The notes under the pieces were generated by a model, which had not been told where the DNA came from, did no database searches, and was given only the letters and a program-made list of their open reading frames with translations. The position numbers and the translations under genes were made by a program. Below are positions 1-9,584 of a stretch of DNA of 64,000 bases, piece by piece (the first letter of the stretch is position 1; every line of letters begins with the position of its first letter). This DNA is from Cymbomonas tetramitiformis (Eukaryota > Chlorophyta > Pyramimonadophyceae > Pyramimonadales > Pyramimonadaceae), in assembly GCA_001247695.2 (NCBI GenBank), contig LGRX02003713.1, forward strand, positions 41,414 to 105,413. The letters run 5' to 3'.

Positions 1-214
1 ATGTGGGCGACACCAACAATAGTCTGTCTAGTGCGTTGTTGCGTTTCATTAATCGTAGAAGATTACTCAACGCAGTGGTTTTCCCGGTACCTCGTTTCGC
101 GACTGCTAGAATAACACCATGCAGTTGAATAAAGTGGGGCTCTGTAGCTATTGTGAACGCACCTGATTTAGGGATTTGAATATCATAATCGGGCGATAGT
201 TTTAGTGTATTCAT
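1..214 (-). CDS. A32-like DNA packaging ATPase, N-terminal part (cut by window edge)
   Basis: The minus-strand frame starting at the ATG complementary to 212-214 stays open to base 1 and gives 71 residues. Residues 39-46 read AKRGTGKT followed by T, a Walker A P-loop of the A/G-x4-GKT type with the basic residues before the glycine that are typical of the FtsK/HerA-related A32 packaging ATPases of Polintons, virophages and large DNA viruses. These enzymes pump the genome into capsids using ATP. Walker B and the rest lie outside the window. The gene follows the 225-671 gene on the same strand with a 10-bp gap, so the two are probably co-transcribed. The family assignment rests on the P-loop and the gene context. 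Confidence 0.7.
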   Translation of the reverse strand, partial: MNTLKLSPDYDIQIPKSGAFTIATEPHFIQLHGVILAVAKRGTGKTTALSNLLRLMKRNNALDRLLLVSPT

Positions 215-224
215 ATTTACTATA

Positions 225-671
225 CTATATAGAAGGAAATAATGAGTTATATGTTTTTGTATACATAGGGGATTGAGGGTCTACTCCGTGTGGGGATCGC
301 ACCTTTGATTGCTTATCTCGCTTTTTAGACTTGTGCTTGACAACGACTTGTGCCTCCGCTTCGCTCATACTGCTTTCGGACTCGCTAGAAGAATCGTCTT
401 TTTCTATAATAATTTGTTGTTTAGTCTTTTTGAAAGACCGTTTGGACACTTTTGGGATGGGTACCAACTCGTCATTGTTTGATTTTGTAGCTTTCTCTAT
501 AGTTTCTTGGGCTTGTACAAGCTTTTGTTTCTTTTCAAGCTCATTTGCTGTTTGGAGGTCCCTTTTGTCTTGTGCCTTTTTGCGTCTAGTTTCAAGTGCT
601 TTGGCTCGGCATTGTGCTAACCTATCTAACGTAGCTTGATCTTCTATTTTTTTCCCTTTCGCAAAACCCAT
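225..671 (-). CDS. charged coiled-coil protein of Polinton-like element
   Basis: This is a 148-residue protein if started at the MGFAKGKK methionine (671). The open frame extends upstream to 788, but that extension would run through the AT-rich divergent promoter and overlap the neighbouring gene start. The first 70 residues are very rich in Lys, Glu and Ala and look like a single long helix or coiled coil; a Ser/Glu acidic stretch (SSSESESSMSEAEA) and a basic tail with KHKSKKRDK follow. There is no catalytic motif. Small charged proteins beginning AKGKK occur in other virus-like elements, but the role is unknown; nucleic-acid binding or a virion role is possible. It is divergently transcribed from 780-1073. 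Confidence 0.6.
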   Translation of the reverse strand: MGFAKGKKIEDQATLDRLAQCRAKALETRRKKAQDKRDLQTANELEKKQKLVQAQETIEKATKSNNDELVPIPKVSKRSFKKTKQQIIIEKDDSSSESESSMSEAEAQVVVKHKSKKRDKQSKVRSPHGVDPQSPMYTKTYNSLFPSI

Positions 672-779
672 AATGTTATATATATTACTATAGACAAGAT
701 ATATTTTTTCGGGTGATGACAAGTGCTTTTTAGCGTTTTGTAATCGATTTAAATATATAACAATATAGTATATATAGAC
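672..779. promoter_or_regulatory. divergent promoter region, AT-rich
   Basis: A 108-bp spacer between two divergent starts, mostly A and T, contains TATATATTACTATAGA next to the minus-strand start and AGTATATATAGAC directly before the plus-strand ATG. A similar TATATAGA string stands before the polymerase gene (1082-1090) and, in the opposite orientation, before the ATPase (221-232). These repeated strings are the only promoter candidates visible. Confidence 0.4.
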
Positions 780-1073
780 ATGGAACAAGTTGTGTCAAAA
801 TTAGGCAATATCTATTACAAAAAAGACGACGAAAAAAATCGAGCGCAAAGTGCAAAACATTATGAAACTCACAAAAATGAAGTTTTGAAAAAGAGGTTGT
901 TGCAAAATAGGATGGCGAAAGGATTGCCCGTACGTAACAACTCATTGGAAAAATATGGGGTCACGGTTCTTGACATATTAAATACTTTTGACGATACGAT
1001 GAGTGGTAAAGTGGCATGTCAATATATACGACAACTTGAGTTGCATAAGTTAGAAAAAACTTCCGAAAATTAA
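780..1073 (+). CDS. small basic protein of Polinton-like element
   Basis: A 97-residue protein whose ATG lies directly after the AT-rich string AGTATATATAGAC. Residues 15-50 are basic and helical (repeated Lys/Arg/Asn with a HYETHKNEVLKKR segment); the C-terminal half resembles a small globular helical domain. No known motif was recognised. Small proteins with a similar helical basic N-terminus occur in large DNA viruses and polinton-like viruses, so DNA binding is plausible, but this is inference. It precedes the polymerase gene by 43 bp on the same strand. Confidence 0.6.
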   Translation: MEQVVSKLGNIYYKKDDEKNRAQSAKHYETHKNEVLKKRLLQNRMAKGLPVRNNSLEKYGVTVLDILNTFDDTMSGKVACQYIRQLELHKLEKTSEN

Positions 1074-1116
1074 TTTCTTGTATATATAGAATACACACAT
1101 ATTATAGGGAAATACT

Positions 1117-4100
1117 ATGTCCAAAACCAAGCTTACCGCCAACCAATGGGAACGCTTGAAGAAGAATACCAACTTGGACGAAGACGATAGGGTAGATTTA
1201 ATACGATTGTATCAACGTCGAAATAAGAAAGGCGGAAATGTCAACTTGCTCACCAAAAATGAATTTGATGCAAGAGGCAAGACAACGAAAGCCGACACCT
1301 ATGTTACACTAAAGAAACATATCGAAAAGCACTCAACCGATGGGACCGAGTACGTTATACCTTTCGATGTATTTCTGACCAAGCCATTAGAGCATTGGAT
1401 AGGTCAACAACAAAATGATACTAAAGAGGTGATACGTATGGCTGTTGAGTTTGAGGACAAATATGAAACCACGCCAATCACGGAAAATGACCGACTAAAA
1501 TTGTACGAAAAATTGAATCAAATTGCCCAATCTGATGCACTAAAAGAACATGGACCGGCAAAAACCATTAAACTTTTTAAGTACACCACAAAAATACCTA
1601 CAGGGAAAGGGTGCAGTTTAGCTTCGCCAAAATCCATTTCGGAGGTGTTTCGAAAACGTGCGACAATAACCATACGCAATAATGACGCACTTTGCTTTGA
1701 TAGGTGCATTGTGATCCTTGACAACATAAACTGGAAAGGTCAATCTCACGTGTATAAAAATCTCATACGTGACCACCATGGCATTTTAACTCGAAAAGCC
1801 CAAGAATTGCGGAATTGTATGGACCTCGCTTTAGCGGAAGGAATTTCCATAACACAAGTTTACCGATATGAAATGAAATTTCGACGAAACATTCATGTAT
1901 ACGCGTTGACATCAATCGGACCAAAATTGATTTATCCATATTGTGATGAAAATCGTTCTTCTCTATTATACAAAGACGATTGGCATTTAGTTTATTACAA
2001 TGGGCACTATGGCGTCATAACTAATATTAATGCCTTTTTGGGACATAACTACAAACGGCATTGCCCGCGGTGTAAATCAAAACGATGCAAGTTCGCAAAT
2101 CCTCGACAAAGAAAGCAATTTAAGACGTGGACTAGATGTGACGATTGTGGTTGCACCTTTTATGACCGAGAATGTTACGATTTCCATAAATCGTCGTCAG
2201 TTTGTAAAAGCTATTCGTATTGTGAACAATGCAAGACTAGGTATCCAAACGATGTTAGCATCGCACACGTGTGCGGGCATAGGGTTTGCGATAACTGCAA
2301 AGAATATTGTGATATGAGTGACCACTTATGTTACATCACTAAAAAAAACCCTAAAGACATACTTTCGATAGAAAAGATTGCATTTTTTGACTTTGAATCA
2401 ACCCAAAATACAGGCAAGCACGTAGTAAACTTTTGTGTATGCCAATATTACGATGGTACAGAGATAGTCCATCATACGTTGGAGCAATTTGCCACTTGGG
2501 CGTTTCAGTCCGCACACAAAGGTATGACAATGATTGCGCACAATGGTTCCGGTTACGACTTCAAATTGATACTCGATTATGTCATAACGGAACGTGGCGA
2601 CGTACCAAAAGTATGTACAAATGGCTCTAAAATCATGAGTCTTGAGTTTGAACATGTGCGGTTCGTCGATAGTTATCTTCATTTTGCCACATCTTTATCA
2701 AATGTGCCGAAAATGTTTGGGCTGCAAGATGACACTGCCAAAGGTTGGTTCCCTCATTTATTTAACACTGTCGAAAATCAGAATTATGTAGGAATGTATC
2801 CAGAATCCAAATATTACGCACCTGAATGTATGAAGCAAACGCAGTATGCCCAATTTATGCAATGGTGGACTCATAAAGTAGATAATCAGTGCACGTTTGA
2901 CTTCAAACACGAGATGCATCGATATTGTTCCAACGATGTCACAATACTACGTCAAGCGTGGTTAAAGTATCGCGAGATACTGATGTCCTTGCACGACAAC
3001 TTTGACCCCACGCGCTATTTAACAATTGCAAGTCTTGCACAAGCAATACATCGCTCCGAGTATATGCCCGAAAAATCAATCGCAATTTTGGATAAACCAC
3101 TAGCAAAAAAGCAAAGCATTAAATGCAAACAATGGCTTGAATATATACGTTTTCAACATAAAATTCCGCTTTTGGAAGAATACAAGTTACCCGGGACGTC
3201 TTACATTGTGGATGCAATTGATATTCAAGCGAGCATGTGCTACGAGTTTCTAGGCGATTATTGGCATGGGTCATTAGACGTGTTTGCCCCGTCAAGAAAG
3301 AATTTTGATAGAAATAAAACAATGAAGCAATTGCATGACGACACGTTTGCGAGAATCGCGCATATTGAATCTTTAGGGTATAAAGTTCAATATATATGGG
3401 AAAATCGATGGGATATGTTGTGCAAGACAGATATAGATGTACAATTGTTTTTAAAGTCGTATCGGAAAGACATATCTCCAAGAGATGCATTTTTCGGCGG
3501 TCGGTGTGACCCTAAAAAAATGTATTATCGTAAGAAAGACAGCGAGACTATTCGTTATTTAGATTTTACATCACTGTATCCCTATTGCAATAAATATTGC
3601 GAGTATCCTATCGGTCATCCTACAAAAATCAAATGCCCGAAAAATACAGATGTCAGCAAGTATTTTGGAATAGTGTATTGCAGAGTGACACCACCAACAG
3701 ACTTACAAATAGCGGTGTTACCCCAAAGAAATGCTGATGGTAAACTAACATTCCCATTACATGCCATGGAAGGTTGCTGGACAACGCTCGAGCTGAACAA
3801 AGCTGTTGATAAGGGGTACATCATCGATGAAGTGTTCGAAATGTGGCATTGGACAGAAAGGTCCACAAGCATTTTTGAAGGGTATGTCAATGCATTCTTA
3901 AAAATCAAACAAGAAGCTAGTGGCTTTCCCGCTTGGGTTAAAACCGAAGACGACAAAGATTTGTATGTAAAAAAGTACTACGACGCCGAAGGTATCCATT
4001 TAGACAAGTCAAAAATAAGCAAAAACCAGGGTTTACGGTCAGTGGCAAAGATTTTTTTAAATGCCCTGTGGGGCAAATACGTCGAGCGGGAAAATAAAGC

Positions 4101-4809
4101 ATTGACCAAATTTATCAAGAATCCATATGAGTTTTATGACATTATAACTAATGAATTTTACAACTGTAAATACGATTTTGTAGGTGCGGAGGGAAATGAG
4201 CTCGTAATGTTAAATTACACTTCCAAAGATATGTACCATAAGTCTAAATATAGTACCAATGAAATGATAGGTGTTTTTACATGCAGTTACGCACGACTCA
4301 AGTTATATTCATTGTTTGAAGATGTGGGTTTTGACAATGTGCTATACGCGGACACCGATTCTTGCATTTATGTTGAGATGGTCGATGTCAACGATCACGT
4401 GTATCGAACTCAACGAGGCGATTATTTAGGACAGCTTACGGATGAGCTTGAAGGAATGAATACCAAATTGTTGGAGTACGTAGCAACCGGACCCAAGTCA
4501 TACAGTTTGCGGTTTGATGACGGGACTGCCCTTACTAAAGTAAAAGGTTTTCCGTTATCGGTTGAGAATGCCGCGAACATCAACCACGACACCATGAAAC
4601 AATTTGTCCTAAATGGCGAAGGACAAATTGGGCTTCAAAATAATGTTATACGCCAACAAAAAAGAGCTTGTACACACAAACTATTAGGGCTAGAAACACG
4701 ACCTGAAACGAAGACTTTTAGGTATCAATATGACAAAGGGCATGTGCAAGTCGATAGAGATTATAACATTTTGCCATGGGGCCACAATGAAATATATTGT
4801 GTTTCATAA
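1117..4809 (+). CDS. protein-primed family B DNA polymerase
   Basis: The 1230-residue protein has all the signatures of the Polinton pPolB that replicates the element from its terminal protein. The exonuclease motifs are DFEST (D425), AHNGSGYDF (about 472) and the Exo III motif YCSNDVTIL (D607). The polymerase motifs are motif A DFTSLYP (D816), motif B LNALWGKY (about 983) and motif C YADTDS (D1079, D1081). Residues about 316-405 form a dense Cys/His cluster of CxxC pairs that should bind several zinc ions and lies between an N-terminal region of unknown fold and the exonuclease. The protein is long for a Polinton polymerase because of that N-terminal region. All catalytic residues are present and the frame is unbroken. 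The start at 1117 follows a TATATATAGA string. Confidence 0.95.
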   Translation: MSKTKLTANQWERLKKNTNLDEDDRVDLIRLYQRRNKKGGNVNLLTKNEFDARGKTTKADTYVTLKKHIEKHSTDGTEYVIPFDVFLTKPLEHWIGQQQNDTKEVIRMAVEFEDKYETTPITENDRLKLYEKLNQIAQSDALKEHGPAKTIKLFKYTTKIPTGKGCSLASPKSISEVFRKRATITIRNNDALCFDRCIVILDNINWKGQSHVYKNLIRDHHGILTRKAQELRNCMDLALAEGISITQVYRYEMKFRRNIHVYALTSIGPKLIYPYCDENRSSLLYKDDWHLVYYNGHYGVITNINAFLGHNYKRHCPRCKSKRCKFANPRQRKQFKTWTRCDDCGCTFYDRECYDFHKSSSVCKSYSYCEQCKTRYPNDVSIAHVCGHRVCDNCKEYCDMSDHLCYITKKNPKDILSIEKIAFFDFESTQNTGKHVVNFCVCQYYDGTEIVHHTLEQFATWAFQSAHKGMTMIAHNGSGYDFKLILDYVITERGDVPKVCTNGSKIMSLEFEHVRFVDSYLHFATSLSNVPKMFGLQDDTAKGWFPHLFNTVENQNYVGMYPESKYYAPECMKQTQYAQFMQWWTHKVDNQCTFDFKHEMHRYCSNDVTILRQAWLKYREILMSLHDNFDPTRYLTIASLAQAIHRSEYMPEKSIAILDKPLAKKQSIKCKQWLEYIRFQHKIPLLEEYKLPGTSYIVDAIDIQASMCYEFLGDYWHGSLDVFAPSRKNFDRNKTMKQLHDDTFARIAHIESLGYKVQYIWENRWDMLCKTDIDVQLFLKSYRKDISPRDAFFGGRCDPKKMYYRKKDSETIRYLDFTSLYPYCNKYCEYPIGHPTKIKCPKNTDVSKYFGIVYCRVTPPTDLQIAVLPQRNADGKLTFPLHAMEGCWTTLELNKAVDKGYIIDEVFEMWHWTERSTSIFEGYVNAFLKIKQEASGFPAWVKTEDDKDLYVKKYYDAEGIHLDKSKISKNQGLRSVAKIFLNALWGKYVERENKALTKFIKNPYEFYDIITNEFYNCKYDFVGAEGNELVMLNYTSKDMYHKSKYSTNEMIGVFTCSYARLKLYSLFEDVGFDNVLYADTDSCIYVEMVDVNDHVYRTQRGDYLGQLTDELEGMNTKLLEYVATGPKSYSLRFDDGTALTKVKGFPLSVENAANINHDTMKQFVLNGEGQIGLQNNVIRQQKRACTHKLLGLETRPETKTFRYQYDKGHVQVDRDYNILPWGHNEIYCVS

Positions 4810-4825
4810 AGTACATTTATACATA

Positions 4826-6142
4826 ATGACCGCTAAATCAAAAAGCATATCTTTGGAACGTATACAAGAATTGTATCTACAACCAGATTTTGGATTATCC
4901 GGACTTGAGTCTTTTTACAAAAAGTTGCGTAACAAAGGGTACGGTGTCACCAAATCGCAAGTAAAAGTTGCTATAGATGCCACCGAGTCTTCCCAAACGT
5001 TTAGTCAACAAAAGAAAAGTAATCGCAAAAAAATGTTTCCTATTTATGGTCCGGTTGATAAGATTAATATGCAAATGGACCTTGCGTTCGTGCCTAGATT
5101 AAAGTCACAAAATAAAGGATATAGTGTTATTCTTACGGGAATCAACATTAACTCGAGGAAAGCTTATGCCATTGCACTAAAATCTAAAACCGTTAAAGAC
5201 AAACTTGATAAGAAATCAGAAGCTGCCGAAGGAGTTGTTCCCGCTATAAGGAAAATGATATTGGATTCCAATTTACGCAATGGAAATTTGACGACAGATT
5301 CTGGAAGTGAATTTGTTAACAAGCAAGTTAAGCAATTGTTACAAGAGTACAACATAACACATTATGTCGCGGAAGTAGAAGACCATTCACGTATGGGCAC
5401 AATCGAACGCTTTAATCGCACATTAAAGCTAAAGTTATCAAGAGTTAAAAAATCAGATTGGGTAAATCAGATTGAGACGATTGTAAAGAATTACAACGAC
5501 ACAAGTAATACTGGTAATCCGGATGCGTCAAGTCCTGATGACATGAACACTATCAAGATTATTAGAAATGTATTGTTGAAACGAAATAAAACGTTTGAAC
5601 TATACAAAACATTAGGCATTAAAATTGGCGATACGGTTCGATTACGTGTGCGCGCAAAAACATTTGACAAAGAATCTCAACGTTGGTCAACAAAGGTCTA
5701 TAAAGTTAAGATGAGACAAGGCAATTCGTTTATTGTAGAAGATGTTGAAGACAACGAACGTTTAGCAAGGGCGTACAAGCCTAGAGAACTTTTAGAAGTC
5801 AAAGGACCTATAGCTAAATCCTCCAAAAATACTCGAGGTACTCAAGGTATCTCTAAAGAGGCGCAGAATGAAACGGTTGCTCGAAAGTTAAAAAAAGAGG
5901 GCATCGACAAAATTGTGGAAGTAAACCGTTCGCGAAATTACGATGGACATAAAGTACGAGTATTCATAGATGATAAGAAATCTCCCAACTATCAAAAAAC
6001 ATTAACAGGGCATCTAAAACTGAATAAAGGCAAACGATCTAGGCGCAAATATGAGTTGATATTTGACGCCAAAAATGAAGAAAACGAGTTTGTAGATTTG
6101 CCCGACCCAACAATTACCGTCTTAGACGCGAAGGCATTTTAA
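4826..6142 (+). CDS. retroviral-type (RVE) DDE integrase of Polinton
   Basis: The 438-residue integrase starts at the ATG at 4826, the first methionine after the polymerase stop that gives a normal N-terminus; the longer frame from 4730 would overlap the polymerase. The catalytic triad is D85 (in MDLAF), D158 (in TTDSGSEF) and E194 (in GTIERF), with 35 residues between the second D and the E, as in the retroviral, Ty3 and Polinton integrase family. Residues about 268-320 (GDTVRLR...YKPREL) look like the SH3-like DNA-binding C-terminal domain; a basic tail of unknown fold follows. It inserts the linear element into host DNA. It lies 16 bp after the polymerase gene and its 3' end overlaps the convergent 202-aa gene by 4 bp. 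Confidence 0.92.
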   Translation: MTAKSKSISLERIQELYLQPDFGLSGLESFYKKLRNKGYGVTKSQVKVAIDATESSQTFSQQKKSNRKKMFPIYGPVDKINMQMDLAFVPRLKSQNKGYSVILTGININSRKAYAIALKSKTVKDKLDKKSEAAEGVVPAIRKMILDSNLRNGNLTTDSGSEFVNKQVKQLLQEYNITHYVAEVEDHSRMGTIERFNRTLKLKLSRVKKSDWVNQIETIVKNYNDTSNTGNPDASSPDDMNTIKIIRNVLLKRNKTFELYKTLGIKIGDTVRLRVRAKTFDKESQRWSTKVYKVKMRQGNSFIVEDVEDNERLARAYKPRELLEVKGPIAKSSKNTRGTQGISKEAQNETVARKLKKEGIDKIVEVNRSRNYDGHKVRVFIDDKKSPNYQKTLTGHLKLNKGKRSRRKYELIFDAKNEENEFVDLPDPTITVLDAKAF

Positions 6143-6747
6143 CAATCATCTACAAACTCCAATACTGTACTGTTATCTTCATGAGGCTTTAATAACATTT
6201 GTGAAACCTTGTAACTAATGCCAAATTGTCCATTTATAATCCAAATTCCCGCAACTTGCACGATGGCTTTGATATTTGCATACTTTGTTTTATGTATTTG
6301 AAGAAGTGTTTGTACTCCGGTATCGCCTTCGAACACTTGGACATCGTCAATAGGTACTTGACATTTGAATAATGGCGAATAATTTTCGTTTGCTGGTTGT
6401 TTGATTGAGGAATTGAAAAATTCTTTAATGACTTCTTGGTTGTAGTTTTTTCTTTTTAACCACTTGAACGCGTTTGTCGTGGCAGTCTCGATTACCTTTT
6501 GATCGATCGCCTTTAACATTTCCGAAAACGATTTGTTTTCATCATTTAGCGATAGATTAAGGTAATATTTGTCACAGTCTTTAAAAGAACTTACACCAAA
6601 CGGTGCTGTTAGATAAGGTGTTTGGATATAGAATGGTTTGTTGTCATATCTTATGTTCACATATGATCCTCCTCGAGATAGTGTTTTTATGTCTTCGCAA
6701 GAGATTTTAGCAATGTTAAAAGTTTGGGAAGTTGTTGGATAAATCAT
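6139..6747 (-). CDS. conserved virus-like protein, unknown function
   Basis: A 202-residue protein, convergent with the integrase. The C-terminal half has alternating beta-rich segments ending in VAGIWIINGQFGISYKV, a pattern resembling a conserved protein of nucleocytoviruses and polinton-like viruses that has been suggested to be a single-strand DNA-binding protein. That similarity is recalled, not computed, so the function is left open. No catalytic motif, signal peptide or membrane segment was seen. The upstream sequence carries ATATTATAGG 12 bases before the ATG, the same string that stands 8 bases before the polymerase ATG. Confidence 0.6.
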   Translation of the reverse strand: MIYPTTSQTFNIAKISCEDIKTLSRGGSYVNIRYDNKPFYIQTPYLTAPFGVSSFKDCDKYYLNLSLNDENKSFSEMLKAIDQKVIETATTNAFKWLKRKNYNQEVIKEFFNSSIKQPANENYSPLFKCQVPIDDVQVFEGDTGVQTLLQIHKTKYANIKAIVQVAGIWIINGQFGISYKVSQMLLKPHEDNSTVLEFVDDC

Positions 6748-6829
6748 AAAAGTGCGCTGCCTATAATATTAGTTAAACATATTTTTGAAAATAATTTTAG
6801 ACGCAAGATGAGAAGAAATTTCTAACTTT

Positions 6830-6894
6830 GGGGGGAAATGGTTATAATATGCATATATCTTAAAGATAATGTAGAATTGTAACCAATTTCCCCC
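6830..6894. repeat. inverted repeat, 15-bp arms
   Basis: GGGGGGAAATGGTTA at 6830-6844 pairs with TAACCAATTTCCCCC at 6880-6894 with one indel, around an AT-rich loop. It lies just outside the last Polinton gene and could be part of the terminal region or a transcription terminator. Confidence 0.6.
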
Positions 6895-6938
6895 TTTTTG
6901 CGTTTAGTCCGCTTCTCACTTCGTCCTCCCTTTGTTTC

Positions 6939-7072
6939 AGTAGTAAGTGTACGACTACGGTGTTCCGACCATCTCACATTTTCTACAATGCTACCACAAT
7001 AATCGAGGCGCTTGCGCCTCTATCGGTAGTCAGTGTAGGGCGGAGGGACACCGTAGTCGTACACTTACTACT
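6939..7072. repeat. hairpin with 28-bp arms (27/28 identical)
   Basis: The arm at 6939-6966 (AGTAGTAAGTGTACGACTAC and 8 more bases) is matched in inverse orientation at 7045-7072 with one mismatch, separated by 78 bp. It could be a short foldback element or a terminal repeat of the Polinton. No target duplication was identified. Confidence 0.75.
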
Positions 7073-7148
7073 GGCCTGTAGTGTGCGTTTGCCGCCTGCG
7101 TCGCAGACCCTTACAGTATCATCAGCAGTAGCCAGTGCCCATTTCCTA

Positions 7149-9584
7149 TTATGGGTATTTGCATGCGTGCCACTGCCGTTGACCACTTTCTTTTTTATCA
7201 TTTCCCGAAAGCTTGGGTTGTTTCGCTCGAGTACCCCCAACATACATGTCCTCCATGGTTCTAGCCCCTGGAGGATTTACTTCTAATTCCTCAAGTGCCA
7301 GGTCCACTTGGTGCGTGATCAACTTCCCATCATCCCTAAATATCCCCTTGGAAACCGAGTTCCTGGGGTACTGTTCTTCAGCCCCCCTTCCGTTTGTGCC
7401 CCCCGACACGGGAGGGTTGTGTTTGTGCTTCGTTCCATGTTTCATGTCCTTCCCTTGAGCCCTTTTCTTTTGTTTCACCAGCGTATTCAGCGCGTCTATC
7501 ACAATGTGCATTGTCATGACTTTAGCCCCTATCATTTTGCTGTCCTCGCTCTGTTTACCTCTTTGCCTGTGTTTCGTCGCCCATCTGTAGTTGTTTCTTA
7601 CTATCGTTTCGGCTCTGACCTCCTTGTTGCATCTCACCAACTTGTATCCCCGACATCCTTCCTGCACCCACCTGCAGGTTTTCCCCACTATGTACTCATC
7701 CCAGTATCTTCTTCCCCGTTTGTGTGAGTACACATGTTCCTTTCGGTTTGCCTTGAGAAAGAATATTTCCATTATTTTGTTTTCTATTCGTCTTTTCTCC
7801 CTATACTTTGTTTCAGTGGTGTAACACCTTGGTTCCCTTTTTTGTGGCTGTGTTCGTGTGTTGGTGCTTTCTCCGTACCCATGCCCTGCATCGCGTATGG
7901 GGTCTTGCTTTCCACCCTGCTGCCCTTACGTGGTACTCGTAGCACCCTGGCCCTCCCTGTTTCTGCCACTGGTGCCCCTCGGTCGCGCTTTTTCCTTTCG
8001 TTGTCCATTTCCTTTTTCGTTCCGTCCTTGTATCCTGCCAACATCACTTGCTTCGTACCTCTTTGCATTACTTTATTCAACCTTCTGTTTTTTCCTCCCA
8101 GGCATCGTTTCAGCCACCAGGCCATCCCGTTTATCAAAGCTATTGCTATGGTTATCCTGACACATAGGGCGGGGTTGGGGTTTGGTTTCATCCCATTGCG
8201 GTCGGCTTGCACCACATCCTGGCAGCTTCCATTCGCACTTCGCACCACCTTGCATAACCTGTTACACGGTACACACTTATGCTGCCCTTCCCCTCCTTGC
8301 ATACTACATTTTTGAGCGACACATTTTTTCACATATTTTTGCGTATGTCCAAGAGGTGTTTTACCACAAAATTCTGTCATAATACCCATTTTTGTGAAAT
8401 CCTGTAATTTAACGTAGAGCTCCCGGAGCAATTCGCCAAATACCGGGTGTTGTCGGTTTAGTCTGAAAGTTCTCCTGCTACATTTCCATGCACAATATAT
8501 CTTCTCTATTAAGTTTCCCAGCAAGTTTTCCATTACCGTGCCTTCCAGAGGCCACTCGCTGTCCATTTTGTGTAGGGTGAGGGTAGGGTTCATCCTCATT
8601 CCTGGCTTACCTGAAGGGGTTATCTTATCACATGTGTTTCTATTTCTTTCCATTGTGATCCATATTTTGTTACGCATTACACAGGTGCGTTGCCCTTCCC
8701 TGTCTTTCATACTGCAAATTTGGGCGACTACATCAATTTGTATATGTCCAAGAAGTGTTTTCTCAAAAACTTTCTTTATAATAGCTGTTTTTTTTTTTTT
8801 TGAAATTCTGTAATTTAACGTAGAGCTCCTGGAGCAATTCGCTAAATACCGAATGTCGCCGGTTTAGGCTGAAAGTTTCCCTACGGTCTTTCCATGTACC
8901 ATATATCCTCCCTGTTAAGTTTCTCAGCGGGTATTTCATTGCCATTCCTCCCAGAGGCCATTCGTTGTTCATTTCGTGTAGGGTAAGGTTAGGGTTCATC
9001 CTTGTTTCTGACCTATCTGCCGGGCTTATCTTATCGTATGCATTTTTGGTTGTTGCCGTTGCGTTCCATATCTGGTTACGCGTTACACACTTATGTTGCC
9101 CTTCCCCGCCTTGCCTACCGCGTATATGGGTGGCATATTTGCCCACATCAGTTCGTTTATGTCCAAGAAGGGTCTCCCCAACATTTTTTATCATAATGGC
9201 CATTTTTTCAAATTTCTGTAATTTAACGTAGAGCTCCTGGAGCAATTCGCTAAATACCGAATGTTGTCTGTTTAGTTTGAGGGTTTTCCCACAGCCTTTC
9301 CATGCACCATATATCTTTCCTATCAAGTTTCCCGGCGAGTTTTTCGTTACCTTGCCCTCCAGGGGCCATGCAGTGTTCATTTCGTTTAGGGTAAGGTTAT
9401 GGGTCATCCTTATCTCCAGCTTATCTGCCGGGCTTATCCCAACATACGCATTTTTACTTATTGCTATTGTGTCCCGGGTCTCTGTTCTGCCTCTGCCGTA
9501 GATATTGTGACACTGTGCACTCACTTTGTTGGTATCAGTGGAGCATATTTTACTGCAGGTTTTGTTATTTACCCTACTGTACAT
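7149..9584 (-). pseudogene. decayed minus-strand gene with tandem about 407-bp units
   Basis: Three long minus-strand frames (9584-8763, 8710-7784, 7772-7149) read as one protein broken by shifts, one of them at a run of T at about 8790-8805. The minus strand is purine-rich throughout, as expected for a coding strand of Lys/Arg/Glu-rich protein. The upstream half repeats a module with LNRQHSVFSELLQELYVKLQ, TLHEMNNEWPL and GGEGQHKCV. The downstream part is basic with IVRNNYRWATKHRQRGK and MHIVIDALNTLV. I do not recognise the family. It could be a domesticated or virus-derived structural protein, or part of an unknown transposon. Its position beside the Polinton may be coincidental. Confidence 0.45.
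8402..9560 (-). repeat. three tandem units of about 407 bp
   Basis: The string CTGTAATTTAACGTAGAGCT starts at 8402, 8808 and 9216, giving periods of 406 and 408 bp. The units also share the GTAGGGT(G/A)AGG segment and the adjacent coding motifs. Because the period is close to a multiple of three and the peptide is conserved between units, the repeat expanded while the frame was coding. Confidence 0.8.

Larger units (their letters stand above)
1..6900. mobile_element. Polinton/Maverick-like integrated element (right part)
   Basis: Packaging ATPase, protein-primed family B DNA polymerase and retroviral-type integrase lie together in AT-rich, intron-less, tightly packed genes, which is the core gene set of Polintons (Mavericks) and related polinton-like viruses. 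No capsid or protease gene is visible; those would lie left of base 1, where the ATPase is cut. The right edge is not proven. Coding ends at 6747 and is followed by an AT-rich spacer with two hairpins (6830-6894, 6939-7072), one of which may mark the terminus. All complete reading frames here are intact, unlike the retroelements further right, so this copy is fairly young or conserved. Confidence 0.85.
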
